DNA of 64,000 nt, taken from Nocardioides abyssi. GTDB lineage: Bacteria > Actinomycetota > Actinomycetes > Propionibacteriales > Nocardioidaceae. The notes under the pieces were generated by a model. That model made no database searches and had not been told where the DNA came from. It was given only the letters and a program-made list of their open reading frames with translations. Positions 25,734-34,283 of the stretch are shown piece by piece. The position numbers and the translations under genes are program-made. How positions within the stretch are numbered: position 1 is the first letter of the stretch; the number at the start of each line of letters is the position of its first letter. The stretch lies in the NCBI RefSeq assembly GCF_030412915.1, contig NZ_JAUHJR010000007.1, positions 124,001 through 188,000 on the forward strand. Direction: 5' to 3'.

Positions 25734-26827
25734 CGCGCGTGGTGCAGGTGCTCACCCAGGCCTCCGGCGGCCCGGTGGACCACGCCCTCGACGTGGCCGT
25801 CGAGCTGGCCCGCCGCGGGGTGGACAGCCACGTCCTCGGCCCGCGCCCGACCGGCGGCCCGGCCCTGCCCGGGGTCACCTGGCACGACACGAGCGTCGCC
25901 GCCAAGGCCGACGCCCGCGGCGCCCGCGAGGCGCTGGCCGTGCTGCGCGCACTGCGCCCCGACGTGGTGCACGCCCACGACCGCCGCGCCGGCTGGCTGG
26001 TCCGGCTGGCCGCGCCCGTGCTCGGCGCCCCGGTCGTCTACACCCTCCACGGGGTCGCCGACGGCCTGTCCGACCTGGTCGCCGGCAACGTGCGGGCGGC
26101 CGAGCGGCGGCGCCGCGACCGCGTCTACTACCTGACCGGCGAGCGGCTGGTGACCCGCTGGGGCCGTGCCCGGGTCGTCGTGCCGAGCGCTGCCGTGGCG
26201 GCGTACGCCGTCGGGCACGTGGGCCTGCCCGAACGGGTGGTGTCGGTGGTGCACAACGGCGTCGACCCGGCCCGCTGGCGGCCGTCGCCGACGCCCGAGG
26301 GTCCGGTGACCGTGGTGTGGACCGGCGTGCTCGGCGGGGTGAAGCGGATCGGCCTGCTGCTCGACGCGCTGGCGGAGGTGCCCGATGCGCGGGCGCTCGT
26401 CGTCGGCGACGGCCCCGACCGCGCCCTGGTCGAGCAGCGCGCGGCCGACCCGGCCCTGGCCGGCCGGGTGGAGCTCACCGGCTGGCTGCCGGACCCGGCG
26501 CCGGCGTACGCCCGCGGGCACCTGCTCGCGCTCACCTCCGCGGCCGAGAACCTCCCCATGTCGGTGCTCCAGGCGATGTCGTGCGGGCTGCCCGTCGTCG
26601 CCACCGCCGTGGGCGGGGTGCCCGAGGTGGTCCGCGACGGCGTCGACGGCCTGCTCGCGCCCGCCGACGACCCGGCCGCACTGGCCACGGCGCTGCGCAC
26701 CCTGGTCGAGGACGACGGGCTGCGCGAGCGCGCCGGCAAGGCCGCCCGCGACCGGGTCGAGGAGTCCTTCACGCTCGCCGGCTGCGTCGACGGGCTCCAG
26801 CAGGTCTACGACGAGGTGCGCGCATGA
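25730..26827 (+). CDS. GT4 glycosyltransferase
   Basis: Retaining sugar-nucleotide glycosyltransferase with the GT-B fold, 365 aa. The N-terminal domain opens VVQVLTQASGGPVDHALDVA and holds DVVHAHDRRAGW. The C-terminal donor-binding domain has VVWTGVLGGVKRIGLLLDAL and the acidic E-x7-E-type motif AENLPMSVLQAMSCGLPVVA near residue 275. It is soluble and probably acts at the inner face of the membrane, adding one sugar to the lipid-linked repeat unit. It is translationally coupled (GTGA before, ATGA after) in the polysaccharide operon. Donor and acceptor are unknown. Confidence 0.92.
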   Translation: MTRVVQVLTQASGGPVDHALDVAVELARRGVDSHVLGPRPTGGPALPGVTWHDTSVAAKADARGAREALAVLRALRPDVVHAHDRRAGWLVRLAAPVLGAPVVYTLHGVADGLSDLVAGNVRAAERRRRDRVYYLTGERLVTRWGRARVVVPSAAVAAYAVGHVGLPERVVSVVHNGVDPARWRPSPTPEGPVTVVWTGVLGGVKRIGLLLDALAEVPDARALVVGDGPDRALVEQRAADPALAGRVELTGWLPDPAPAYARGHLLALTSAAENLPMSVLQAMSCGLPVVATAVGGVPEVVRDGVDGLLAPADDPAALATALRTLVEDDGLRERAGKAARDRVEESFTLAGCVDGLQQVYDEVRA

Positions 26828-27951
26828 GGACCCTGATGGTGATCGCCGAGATGGGCTCGGGCGGCGCGGAGGCCGTCGTGGCCGACCTCGCCGGCGACCG
26901 GCTCGAGCGCGGCGACGAGGTGGCCGTGGCCAGCGACCGCGGCTGGCGCACCGCCGACGTCGCCGGCCGCGGGGCCGACCTGGTCCCGCTGCCGCTGCGC
27001 CGACCGGGCGCGCCCGCGCTCGCCCGCTCCGCGGCGAGGCTGGCCGGGCGCCTGCGTCGGCGGCCGGTCGACCTGCTGCACACCCACAACGTGCGCGCCA
27101 CGCTCGCCGCCTCGCTGGCCCAGCGCGCGGCGGGTCGTCGCGCGCCGCTGGTGACGACCGTGCACGGGCTGGCGTCCGAGGACTACCCGCGCGCGGCCCG
27201 GCTGCTGCGCGGCTGCGCGGACGTCGTCGTCGCGGTCTCCGACGACGTCGCCGACCGGCTGCGCGACGGCGGCCTGCCCGCCGACCGCGTGCGGGTCGTG
27301 GAGAACGCCGCCCCGCCGCTGCGGCTGCCCACCCGCGCCGCCGCCCGCGCCGCGCTCGGCCTGCCGTTCGACGGCACGGTCGCGCTGAGCGTCGCCCGCC
27401 TCGTCCCGCCCAAGCGCCACGACCTGCTCGTCGACGCCTGGGCCCGGCTGCAGCAGGACCACGCAGCCGGCGCGGCCGGTCGGGGCCTGGGCGAGGGCAC
27501 GGGGCAGGGCGCAGGGGAGCCGCCCCTGCTGCTCGTCGCCGGGGACGGCGCGGCGCGGCCCGGGCTGGAGCGGCGCGTGGCCGAGGCCGGGGTGGCCGAC
27601 CGGGTCCGCCTGCTGGGCGACCGCCGCGACGTCGACCGCCTGCTCGCCGCCGCCGACCTGCTCGTGCTCGCCAGCGACCGCGAGGGGCTGCCGGTCTCGG
27701 TGCTGGAGGCGATGACCGCGGGCGTGCCCGTGGCGGCCTCGGCCGTCGGCGGGCTGACCTCGCTCGGCGACGTCGTCGAGCTGGTCGCGGAGCCGACACC
27801 CGACGCGTGGGCCGACGCGGTCCGCCGGCTGGTCGAGGACCCCGGGCGCCGCGCCGACCTGGCCGCCGCGGCCGGGTTGCTCGTGGAGCAGCGGTTCTCG
27901 CCGGCGGCCATGACCGCGTCGTACGACGCGATCTACCGAGACCTGACCTGA
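26824..27951 (+). CDS. GT4 glycosyltransferase
   Basis: Second GT-B family 4 glycosyltransferase of the operon, 375 aa. It starts MRTLMVIAEMGSGGAEAVVA, a typical acceptor-domain opening, and has DLLHTHNVRATLAASLAQ. The donor domain carries LSVARLVPPKRHDLLVDAW and the acidic motif DREGLPVSVLEAMTAGVPVA near residue 290. A Gly-rich insertion (RGLGEGTGQGAGEPPL) lies just before the beta-strand LLVAGDGAARPGLE and is not usual for the family. It overlaps the previous gene by ATGA. The last codons and the stop are tandemly duplicated just downstream (27941-27985). Confidence 0.92.
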   Translation: MRTLMVIAEMGSGGAEAVVADLAGDRLERGDEVAVASDRGWRTADVAGRGADLVPLPLRRPGAPALARSAARLAGRLRRRPVDLLHTHNVRATLAASLAQRAAGRRAPLVTTVHGLASEDYPRAARLLRGCADVVVAVSDDVADRLRDGGLPADRVRVVENAAPPLRLPTRAAARAALGLPFDGTVALSVARLVPPKRHDLLVDAWARLQQDHAAGAAGRGLGEGTGQGAGEPPLLLVAGDGAARPGLERRVAEAGVADRVRLLGDRRDVDRLLAAADLLVLASDREGLPVSVLEAMTAGVPVAASAVGGLTSLGDVVELVAEPTPDAWADAVRRLVEDPGRRADLAAAAGLLVEQRFSPAAMTASYDAIYRDLT

Positions 27952-27985
27952 CTCACCTGACCTGACTCGCGACCTGACTCACCTG
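27941..27985. repeat. tandem repeat spanning a stop codon
   Basis: ACCTGACCTGACTC occurs twice, exactly, at 27941-27954 and 27955-27968, followed by ACCTGACTC at 27972-27980. The first copy contains the stop codon of the glycosyltransferase. It occupies most of the short gap before the Wzz-like gene. Confidence 0.9.
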
Positions 27986-28032
27986 GCCCGGGCCGACTGC
28001 TCGGGCGGGTCGACGCACCACCACTGGGGGAA

Positions 28033-29304
28033 ATGATGGAGCTGCACCAGATCGGCGGGGCGCTGTGGCGCCAACGCCTGCTCGTCCTGCTCGTGCTGGC
28101 GGTGACGGCGGCCGCCGTCGCGGCCGGCGTGGCACTGGCACCGAAGACGTACCGGGCGACCGCGGTGCTCGCGGCCGCGGCGGACCCGGCGACGCTGGAG
28201 TCGCCCGACGACCTCGACGCGCTGCGCGGCACGATCGCGGAGCTCGCGAGCAGCCGCGCGCTGCTCACCGAGGTGCAGGGCGAGCTCGACGTCGAGCGCG
28301 ACGTCAGCGACCTGCGCTCCGCCGTGAGCGCGCAGTGGGTGAGCGGCACCATCCTCATCCAGGTCGTGGCGGAGGACGCCGACCCGCAGGTCGCCGCCGA
28401 CCTCGCCAACCAGGTCGCGATCACGCTGCCGTTCTACGACCCGAGCACCGACGCGTTCCGGTTCACCCAGACCAACGCGGCGCAGCCGCCGCGGACCTAC
28501 AGCAGCCCCAACCTGCTGCTCGCGATCGGCGGCGGCGCCGCGCTGGCGCTCGTGCTGACGGTCGTCGCCGCGGTCGCCCGCGACCGGCGCACGGCCACCG
28601 TCGACGACGGCGCCGTGCTGGAGGACGCCACCGGCGCCCCGCTGCTCGCGCACGTCGGCGTGCCCCGGGACGCCACGACGCTGCCCGCGCTCTACCCCGG
28701 CACCGCCGCCGCCGACGTCTTCCGCCAGCTGCGCATCGCGCTGGAGGCCCAGGCCGCGGGCGACCCGGTCAGCCGGGTGGTCGTCGCGGGCGTGACGCCG
28801 GGCGAGGTCAACGTGTGGCTCGGCGCCAACCTGGCGATCTCCCTGGCCAACGTCGGCCGCACCGTCCTGCTCGTCGACGGCCGGATCGGCCCGCGCCACG
28901 GCCGACCGATCGCGGCCGAGCCGGACACCCCGGGCCTCTTCGACGTGCTCGCGGGCACCGAGCTGTCCCGCGCGGTCAGCCCCGGACCGGTCGAGCTGCT
29001 CAGCGTGCTGCCGGCCGGCGACGCGGGCTCCGAGCCCTACGAGACGATGCTGGAGACGGTCTTCGCCGACAAGATGGCCGAGGCGGAGGCGGCGTACGAC
29101 GTCGTCATCGTGCTCGCGCCGGCGCTGGAGTCCTGCGACGACGCCCGGGTGATGGCCGCCCGCGGGTCGCTGCTCATGGTGGTGCCCGAGGGCCAGGTGT
29201 CCGCCCCGGCGCTCCGCGCGCACGCCGACCGGGTCCGCTCGGTGGGCGCCGGCCTGCTCGGCTCGGTGCTCGTCGGGCGCCGTGCCGAGCGGGTGCTCGC
29301 CTAG
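28033..29304 (+). CDS. Wzz/BY-kinase-like protein with inactive nucleotide site
   Basis: 423-aa polysaccharide co-polymerase-like protein. A Wzz domain is bounded by membrane helices at about residues 17-37 and 160-182. The C-terminal domain follows the sequence of a bacterial tyrosine kinase but has lost its nucleotide site: where Walker A should read GEGKST the protein has TPGEVNVWLGANLA, the second acidic motif is VLLVDGRI, and the Walker B position is YDVVIVLAPAL with no aspartate. There is no tyrosine cluster at the C-terminus. It probably controls chain length or assembly without kinase activity (inference). ATG at 28033, or 28036, follows CTGGGGGAAATG. It is followed after 9 bp by another glycosyltransferase. 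Confidence 0.87.
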   Translation: MMELHQIGGALWRQRLLVLLVLAVTAAAVAAGVALAPKTYRATAVLAAAADPATLESPDDLDALRGTIAELASSRALLTEVQGELDVERDVSDLRSAVSAQWVSGTILIQVVAEDADPQVAADLANQVAITLPFYDPSTDAFRFTQTNAAQPPRTYSSPNLLLAIGGGAALALVLTVVAAVARDRRTATVDDGAVLEDATGAPLLAHVGVPRDATTLPALYPGTAAADVFRQLRIALEAQAAGDPVSRVVVAGVTPGEVNVWLGANLAISLANVGRTVLLVDGRIGPRHGRPIAAEPDTPGLFDVLAGTELSRAVSPGPVELLSVLPAGDAGSEPYETMLETVFADKMAEAEAAYDVVIVLAPALESCDDARVMAARGSLLMVVPEGQVSAPALRAHADRVRSVGAGLLGSVLVGRRAERVLA

Positions 29305-29313
29305 GAGGCCGGC

Positions 29314-30513
29314 ATGCGCAGGCGAACGAGGCGGCCGGACGACGGGATCCGTCGGCGGCTCCACGTGGCCCACGTGTCCGAGCCCTCCACCGAGGGCGTG
29401 GCCGTGGTGCAGTACTCCTACATCCGCGAGCAGCTGCGACGCGGCTGGCGGGTGACCGTCATCTGCCCGACCCACGGGTGGCTGGGCTACTCCGCGCGCG
29501 CCGCCGGCGCCGAGGTGCGATGGTGGTCCGCGACGCGCGGCCCCGGCCGGTCCGTGCTCGCCGAGGCCGCGGCGCTGCGCCGGATCATCAACGAGGTCGA
29601 CCCGGACGTCGTGCACCTGCACAGCGCCAAGGCCGGCCTCGCCGGCCGCCTGGCTGTGCGCGGTCGTCGGCCGACCGTCTTCCAGCCGCACGCCTGGTCG
29701 TTCCTCGCCGTGGAGGGGCCCGTACGACGCGCCTCGCTGCAGTGGGAGCGGCTCGCGGCCCGCTGGACGCACCGCCTCGTCGCGGTGAGCGAGGCCGAGC
29801 GGGTGTCGGGGGAGGAGGCCGGCGTGCGGGTGCCGACCGCCGTGCTGCCCAATGGGGTGGACCTGGCGCGCCTGCAGGTGCAGGACGCCCGGCAACGTGC
29901 AGCGGCCCGAGCGGGCCTGGGCCTGCGCGACGTGCCGACCGCGGTCTGCGTCGGTCGGCTGACCCGGCAGAAGGGCCAGGACCTGCTCCTCGACGCCTGG
30001 CCGTCGGTGCGCGAGCGGGTGCCCGACGCCCAGCTGGTGCTCGTCGGGGCCGGGCCGGACCGCGCCGAGCTCGAGCGGCGCGTCGCCGACCTCGACGGCG
30101 TGCTGCTGGCCGGCGGGCGCACCGACGTGCCGCTGTGGCTGGCCGCGGCCGACGTCGCCGTGGCGCCGTCACGCTGGGAGGGCATGCCGCTGGCGCCGCT
30201 GGAGGCGATGGCGAGCGGGCGGAGCGTGGTCGCGACCGCCATCCCCGGCATCGAGGAGACGGTGCCGGCCGAGGTCGGCCAGCTGGTGCCGGTCGGGGAC
30301 ACCGCGGCGCTGGCCGACGCGGTGGTCTACCGCCTGCAGGCGCCGGAGGAGGCGGCCGAGGAGGGGTGGGCCGGGCGGTCCCACGTGGAGGACCACCACG
30401 ACGAGGTCACCTCGGCGCGGCGGGTCCTCGAGGTGTACCTCGCGGTGCTGCGGGAGCGACGGGGCCCGCGGGGCCCAGTCGCACCGCGCCGACCTCTCCC
30501 CGAGGCGCACTGA
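29314..30513 (+). CDS. GT4 glycosyltransferase
   Basis: Third family 4 glycosyltransferase, 399 aa. The acceptor domain contains VVHLHSAKAGLAGRLAVRG and TVFQPHAWSFLAVEG. The donor domain has CVGRLTRQKGQDLLLDAW and the acidic motif SRWEGMPLAPLEAMASGRSV near residue 290. This sub-type (HSAKAGLAGR, QPHAW) is common beside WbaP-type sugar transferases and often adds the second sugar of a repeat unit (family knowledge). The ATG at 29314 follows AGGAGG. The last 36 codons overlap the end of the converging sugar transferase gene by 107 bp, an unusually long convergent overlap. Confidence 0.92.
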   Translation: MRRRTRRPDDGIRRRLHVAHVSEPSTEGVAVVQYSYIREQLRRGWRVTVICPTHGWLGYSARAAGAEVRWWSATRGPGRSVLAEAAALRRIINEVDPDVVHLHSAKAGLAGRLAVRGRRPTVFQPHAWSFLAVEGPVRRASLQWERLAARWTHRLVAVSEAERVSGEEAGVRVPTAVLPNGVDLARLQVQDARQRAAARAGLGLRDVPTAVCVGRLTRQKGQDLLLDAWPSVRERVPDAQLVLVGAGPDRAELERRVADLDGVLLAGGRTDVPLWLAAADVAVAPSRWEGMPLAPLEAMASGRSVVATAIPGIEETVPAEVGQLVPVGDTAALADAVVYRLQAPEEAAEEGWAGRSHVEDHHDEVTSARRVLEVYLAVLRERRGPRGPVAPRRPLPEAH

Positions 30514-31873
30514 CCAGCACCGGGAGCGTCCGGACGAGGATCTTGACGTCGCTCCACAGCGACCAGTTCTCGATGTAGAAGTTGTCCACCCGCGTGCGCT
30601 CCGCGATCGAGGTGTCGCCGCGGAGGCGGTGGACCTGCGCCAGGCCGGTGAGGCCCGTCGGCACGCGGTGCCGGTCGGCGTACCGGCTCTCCTCGCGGCT
30701 GAACGTGTCGACGAAGTAGGGCCGCTCGGGCCGGGGCCCGACCAGGCTCATGTCGCCCTTGAGCACGTTGACCAGCTGGGGCAGCTCGTCGAGGCTCGTG
30801 CGCCGCAGGAAGCGGCCCACCGGGCCGACGCGCTCGTCGCCGTCGATGCTCCAGCGGGTGGCGCTCTCGGCCTCGTCGTCGGGCCTGAGCGAGCGCAGCT
30901 TGTAGAGGGTGAACGGCTGGCCGCCCACCCCGACCCGGGTCTGCTTGAAGATCACGCCGGGGCCGGTCTCGATCCGCGAGGCCAGCGCGCAGGCCGCGAT
31001 GACCGGGCCCGCGACGACCAGGCCGACGCCGGCCAGCGCGACGTCGAGGGTGCGCTTGCCCCAGCGCGCGAGCGGCCGGTGGCCCCACCGGCGCAGCCGC
31101 ATCAGGGTGACGCCCTGGACGACCTCGGTGCCGCGGGTGCCGGTCGCGCCCATCAGCTCGTGGAAGCGCGGCACGACGAAGACCTGGTGGTCCGCCTCGA
31201 CGCACCGGCGCACCACCGCGACCGTCTCGGCGTCCGGCGGCTCGGGGAAGGCGAAGACGACGTCGTGGACGCCGAGGTCGACCATCGCCCGCTCGAGCCG
31301 GTCGATGCCGCCGAGCAGCGGCACGGGCAGCCGTCGGGCGCTCGCCCCGCGCTCGACGATGCCGACCGGGCGCAGGCCCAGGTGCGGCTGGTCGAGCAGC
31401 GTCGCCGCCAGCGCCGAGCCGACCGGCTCGCCCCCGACGACGATGACCGGGTGGCCGGCGTGCCCGCGGCGCCGCAGCGCGTGGATGGAGGAGTACGCCG
31501 CCGCGCGCACCACCGCGAGCGCGAGCGCTAGGCTGGCGGCGAAGGCCGGCACGACCGGCCAGGTCGGGTCGCCGGTCACGCCGACGCTCGGCGCCGCGGC
31601 CAGCAGCGCCAGCGTGCCGAGCCCCGCGGCGAGCAGCAGCCGCGGCAGGTCCTCCAGCACCGACAGCACCAGCCGCGGGCGGTAGAGGTCGGCGCTGTGG
31701 CAGGTCAGGAAGACCGCGGCCGCGGCGGCGCCGACCGGCACCGGGCCCACCTGGACCGTGCGCAGCACCGGCACGGCGGCCAGCGCGACGGCCAGCACGT
31801 CCAGCAGCACCAGCAGTGGCCGTTGGCTGCGCAGCCACGGCAGCCGGTCGACGAACCGGTCGGTCAAGCGCAT
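30407..31873 (-). CDS. polyprenyl-phosphate sugar-phosphate transferase (WbaP/WcaJ-like)
   Basis: 488-aa initiating enzyme of exopolysaccharide synthesis: it would transfer a sugar-1-phosphate from a nucleotide sugar to undecaprenyl phosphate. Four or five N-terminal membrane helices come first, then a CoA-binding-like domain (VIVVGGEPVGSALAATLLDQ). The catalytic bacterial sugar transferase domain begins GKRTLDVALAGVGLVV, with VIFKQTRVGVGGQPF, LRRTSLDELPQLVNVLKG and DMSLVGPRPERPYFV. The start at 31873 is preceded by a run of G (CCGGGGGGTAC). The Pro/Arg-rich tail (GPAGPVAPAAPRGTPRG) overlaps the glycosyltransferase gene on the other strand by 107 bp. Confidence 0.93.
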   Translation of the reverse strand: MRLTDRFVDRLPWLRSQRPLLVLLDVLAVALAAVPVLRTVQVGPVPVGAAAAAVFLTCHSADLYRPRLVLSVLEDLPRLLLAAGLGTLALLAAAPSVGVTGDPTWPVVPAFAASLALALAVVRAAAYSSIHALRRRGHAGHPVIVVGGEPVGSALAATLLDQPHLGLRPVGIVERGASARRLPVPLLGGIDRLERAMVDLGVHDVVFAFPEPPDAETVAVVRRCVEADHQVFVVPRFHELMGATGTRGTEVVQGVTLMRLRRWGHRPLARWGKRTLDVALAGVGLVVAGPVIAACALASRIETGPGVIFKQTRVGVGGQPFTLYKLRSLRPDDEAESATRWSIDGDERVGPVGRFLRRTSLDELPQLVNVLKGDMSLVGPRPERPYFVDTFSREESRYADRHRVPTGLTGLAQVHRLRGDTSIAERTRVDNFYIENWSLWSDVKILVRTLPVLVSAPRGEVGAVRLGPAGPVAPAAPRGTPRGPAAPR

Positions 31874-32020
31874 GCGAAGTACCCCCCGGTGCCGTCTACC
31901 CCGTCCGGGACCGGACCAATCCTTCGTGCGCCCCCGCCGGTCCATCCTTTGCCACCCCGGCCTCCCCGACCCCCTCCACCGGCCGCCGGCGGCCTCCCGG
32001 ACGGTCGGCAGGATGGGGGC

Positions 32021-32860
32021 GTGGTCACCCCCGTCGCCGAGCTGCTCGAGGAGTGGGGGCTCACCCCCGACGGCCCGCCGCTGCCGGCCCGCCGGGCGAG
32101 CGTGCTGCCGGTCGTCGGCGAGCGCGGACCGGCCGTCCTCAAGGTCGGCGTGGTCCACCCGGTCGGGGAGGTCGAGGGGCGCGCCGCCCACGAGGCGCTG
32201 GCGCTCCAGCGGTGGGGCGGCCACGGCGCGGTGCGGCTGCTGCGGGCCGACCCGCACCGCCGCGCGCTGCTCCTCGAGCGCCTCGCCGGGCCCGACGCCG
32301 CCGACCCGGCCGCCGGGCTGTGGGACGCCGCGGCCGGCGAGCTGGTCGGCGCGCACCTCGCCGACCTGCACGTCGACCCGCTCCCGCAGGTGCCCCGCCT
32401 GGCGGCGTACGTCGCGGAGCAGGGGCGGGCGCTCGCCGCGCTCCCGCGGGACGCCCCGCTGCCGCGGCGGCTGGTCGAGCAGGCCCTCGCCCTCGGCCGC
32501 GACCTGGTCGCCGACCCCGGCGACGAGCGGCTCCTCCACGGCGACCTGCACCCGGCCCACCTCGTGGCGGCCGGGCCGGAGGCCCCCGACCAGTGGCGCG
32601 CGGTCTCGCCGAAGCCGCTCGCGGGCGACCCGCACAGCGAGGTCGCGCCGCTGCTGTGGCACCAGTGGGACGACGTGGTCGGCGACGTCCGCGGCTCGCT
32701 GCGACGTCGGTTCCTCGCCGTCGTCGACGCCGCACTGCTCGACGAGGACCGCGCCCGCGACTGGGTCGTCCTGCGCACCGTCCACCGCGCGCTCGCGGCC
32801 CTCGACGACCGCGACCGGGTGACCCGCTGCATCGCCGTGGTCAAGGCCGTCCAGGAGTGA
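32021..32860 (+). CDS. aminoglycoside/hydroxyurea phosphotransferase-like kinase (APH(6)/Hur family)
   Basis: 279-aa APH-fold kinase. The family-specific features of APH_6_hur are present: VLKVGVVHPVGEVEGRAAHE in the N-lobe, LLHGDLHPAHLVAAG as the catalytic loop (about residues 172-186), and the diagnostic WRAVSPKPLAGDPHSEVAPL, where relatives have I-D-P-K-P-L-V-G-D. The usual aspartate of the D-P-K-P motif is serine here, which may affect metal binding. It starts at GTG 32021; CAGGAT lies 6 nt upstream and GGGGG also precedes it. It stands alone between the sugar transferase and the W-x-G cassette. Antibiotic resistance is possible but not shown. Confidence 0.85.
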   Translation: MVTPVAELLEEWGLTPDGPPLPARRASVLPVVGERGPAVLKVGVVHPVGEVEGRAAHEALALQRWGGHGAVRLLRADPHRRALLLERLAGPDAADPAAGLWDAAAGELVGAHLADLHVDPLPQVPRLAAYVAEQGRALAALPRDAPLPRRLVEQALALGRDLVADPGDERLLHGDLHPAHLVAAGPEAPDQWRAVSPKPLAGDPHSEVAPLLWHQWDDVVGDVRGSLRRRFLAVVDAALLDEDRARDWVVLRTVHRALAALDDRDRVTRCIAVVKAVQE

Positions 32861-32960
32861 GCCGGGCCGCCGCGGGCGGCCGGCGGCGTTTCGGACCGGC
32901 ACCGACCGGGCAGACCGTCCTGCGTCCGCGACACCGAGCACCGAAGGGACCACGGCCGCG

Positions 32961-33545
32961 ATGAGCGACGAGGTGGCGATCTCCTGGCAGGGCAGCCGAC
33001 AGCTGGTGCAGATGACCAGCGAGCAGTACCTCAACCTGTCCGAGGCCTCCGGCTTCATGGCGCAGGGCGGGCTCGCCGACACCGGCGCGTTCACCGGCCT
33101 GCTGAGCCTCTTCCGTGACGCCTACCAGGAGGCCTACGAGACGGTGTCCGCCTCGTTGGACACCTCCGTCGAGTCCGCCAAGGAGCTCTCCGACACGATC
33201 GCCGCGTTCCGCGCCGACCTGCGGGCCCGCGACTCCGGCGTCGAGGAGCTGATGACCGGCCTGGAGGGCGACGTGACCGACGGCGAGGCCTACACGCCGC
33301 CGAGCGGCATGCCCGAGCTGCCGATGCCGGTCACTCGCATCAACGACATGGCCGGCGTCGACTGGCCGATGCCGGGGCCCAAGCCGCCCGGCTGGGTGCC
33401 GACCCCGAGCACCGGCGCGCCGATCGAGCTCGTCGACAGCCTGCTCGGCATGGCCGGGTCCGCGAACGACCTCGGCACCGGCATGTCCACCGAGGAGGAC
33501 ATCGACGACTTCCTCGACCGTCACTCCGAGGGAGCCGACCGATGA
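32961..33545 (+). CDS. hypothetical helical protein, first gene of a WXG-like cassette
   Basis: 194-aa protein of no family I can name. Residues 1-100 look like a helical hairpin: a W-x-G appears early (ISWQGSRQLV, residues 7-16), then FRDAYQEAYETVSASLD and SAKELSDTIAAFRADLRAR. The second half is Pro/Gly-rich and probably disordered (VDWPMPGPKPPGWVPTPS), ending in an acidic tail. There is no signal peptide. The size, helical start and gene context resemble EspC/WXG100-like type VII secretion partners. The ATG at 32961 follows GAAGGGA at about 13 nt. It overlaps the next gene by ATGA. The 100-bp spacer before it is otherwise featureless. Confidence 0.75.
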   Translation: MSDEVAISWQGSRQLVQMTSEQYLNLSEASGFMAQGGLADTGAFTGLLSLFRDAYQEAYETVSASLDTSVESAKELSDTIAAFRADLRARDSGVEELMTGLEGDVTDGEAYTPPSGMPELPMPVTRINDMAGVDWPMPGPKPPGWVPTPSTGAPIELVDSLLGMAGSANDLGTGMSTEEDIDDFLDRHSEGADR

Positions 33546-34273
33546 CCACGATGGCCGTCCAGCTGTCCGACCCCACCAGCACCTTCAAGCCGGTGGCCGC
33601 CGAGGGCGCCGGTGACCTGATCAACGGCCTGCGCGACGACTGCGGTTACGTCATCCAGGGCATCGACTGGGTCTGTCGCCAGTTCGGCTTCGACCTCATC
33701 GCCGCGATCTTCGACCCGATCGCCGGCGACTGGAACGCCGTCGACGCGATGGCGACCAACTGGGCCGCCCTCGGCTCCGGCCTCGGCCAGATCGGCGGCA
33801 ACTACTCCGCCCTCGCCGGTGCGACCCCGACGGTGTGGACCGGCGACGCCGCGACCGGCGCCACCGGCAAGCTCGCGGACTTCGCCGAGGCGTTCGGCAG
33901 CCAGGCCGAGGCCTGCGAGCTGATCTCCGCGGCGATGAAGGACATGCTCGTGGCCGTCAAGGCCGGCGTCGAGGTCATCGCCCAGCTGCTCAGCCTCGTC
34001 GACGAGCTGGTGCTCAAGGTCGCCGCCAGCGTCCTGGGCTGGGCCAAGGAGATCGCCACCGGCGGCGCCACGGCCCGCAAGGTGATCAGCCTGGTCAACC
34101 AGGCGATCGCCACCATCAAGAAGCTGGAGAACGTCATCCCGCCGCTGCTCCAGGCCTGTGCGCTGATGTCGGCGATGATGAAGACCCTGGGGAACCTGCT
34201 GAAGCTCGGCGCGGCCGGCTACGGCGCCAACAACGGCCAGGACGTCGACGACGTCGCGGACGCCGGGTTCTAG
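33542..34273 (+). CDS. WXG100-like helical protein (putative type VII secretion substrate)
   Basis: 243 aa, rich in Ala, Leu and Val and nearly all helical. A central W-x-G turn occurs in TPTVWTGDAATG (about residue 98), flanked by helices NYSALAG and KLADFAEAFGSQAEACELIS, like the helix-W-x-G-helix of WXG100 and LXG proteins. A long amphipathic region follows (VEVIAQLLSLVDELVLKVAA), then a Gly-rich tail. Four cysteines are spaced through it. No toxin domain is recognisable. It is translationally coupled to the preceding gene. Secretion by an ESX system elsewhere in the genome, or pairing with the first gene's product, is inferred and untested. Confidence 0.72.
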   Translation: MTTMAVQLSDPTSTFKPVAAEGAGDLINGLRDDCGYVIQGIDWVCRQFGFDLIAAIFDPIAGDWNAVDAMATNWAALGSGLGQIGGNYSALAGATPTVWTGDAATGATGKLADFAEAFGSQAEACELISAAMKDMLVAVKAGVEVIAQLLSLVDELVLKVAASVLGWAKEIATGGATARKVISLVNQAIATIKKLENVIPPLLQACALMSAMMKTLGNLLKLGAAGYGANNGQDVDDVADAGF

Positions 34274-34283
34274 GCGGTCGACG

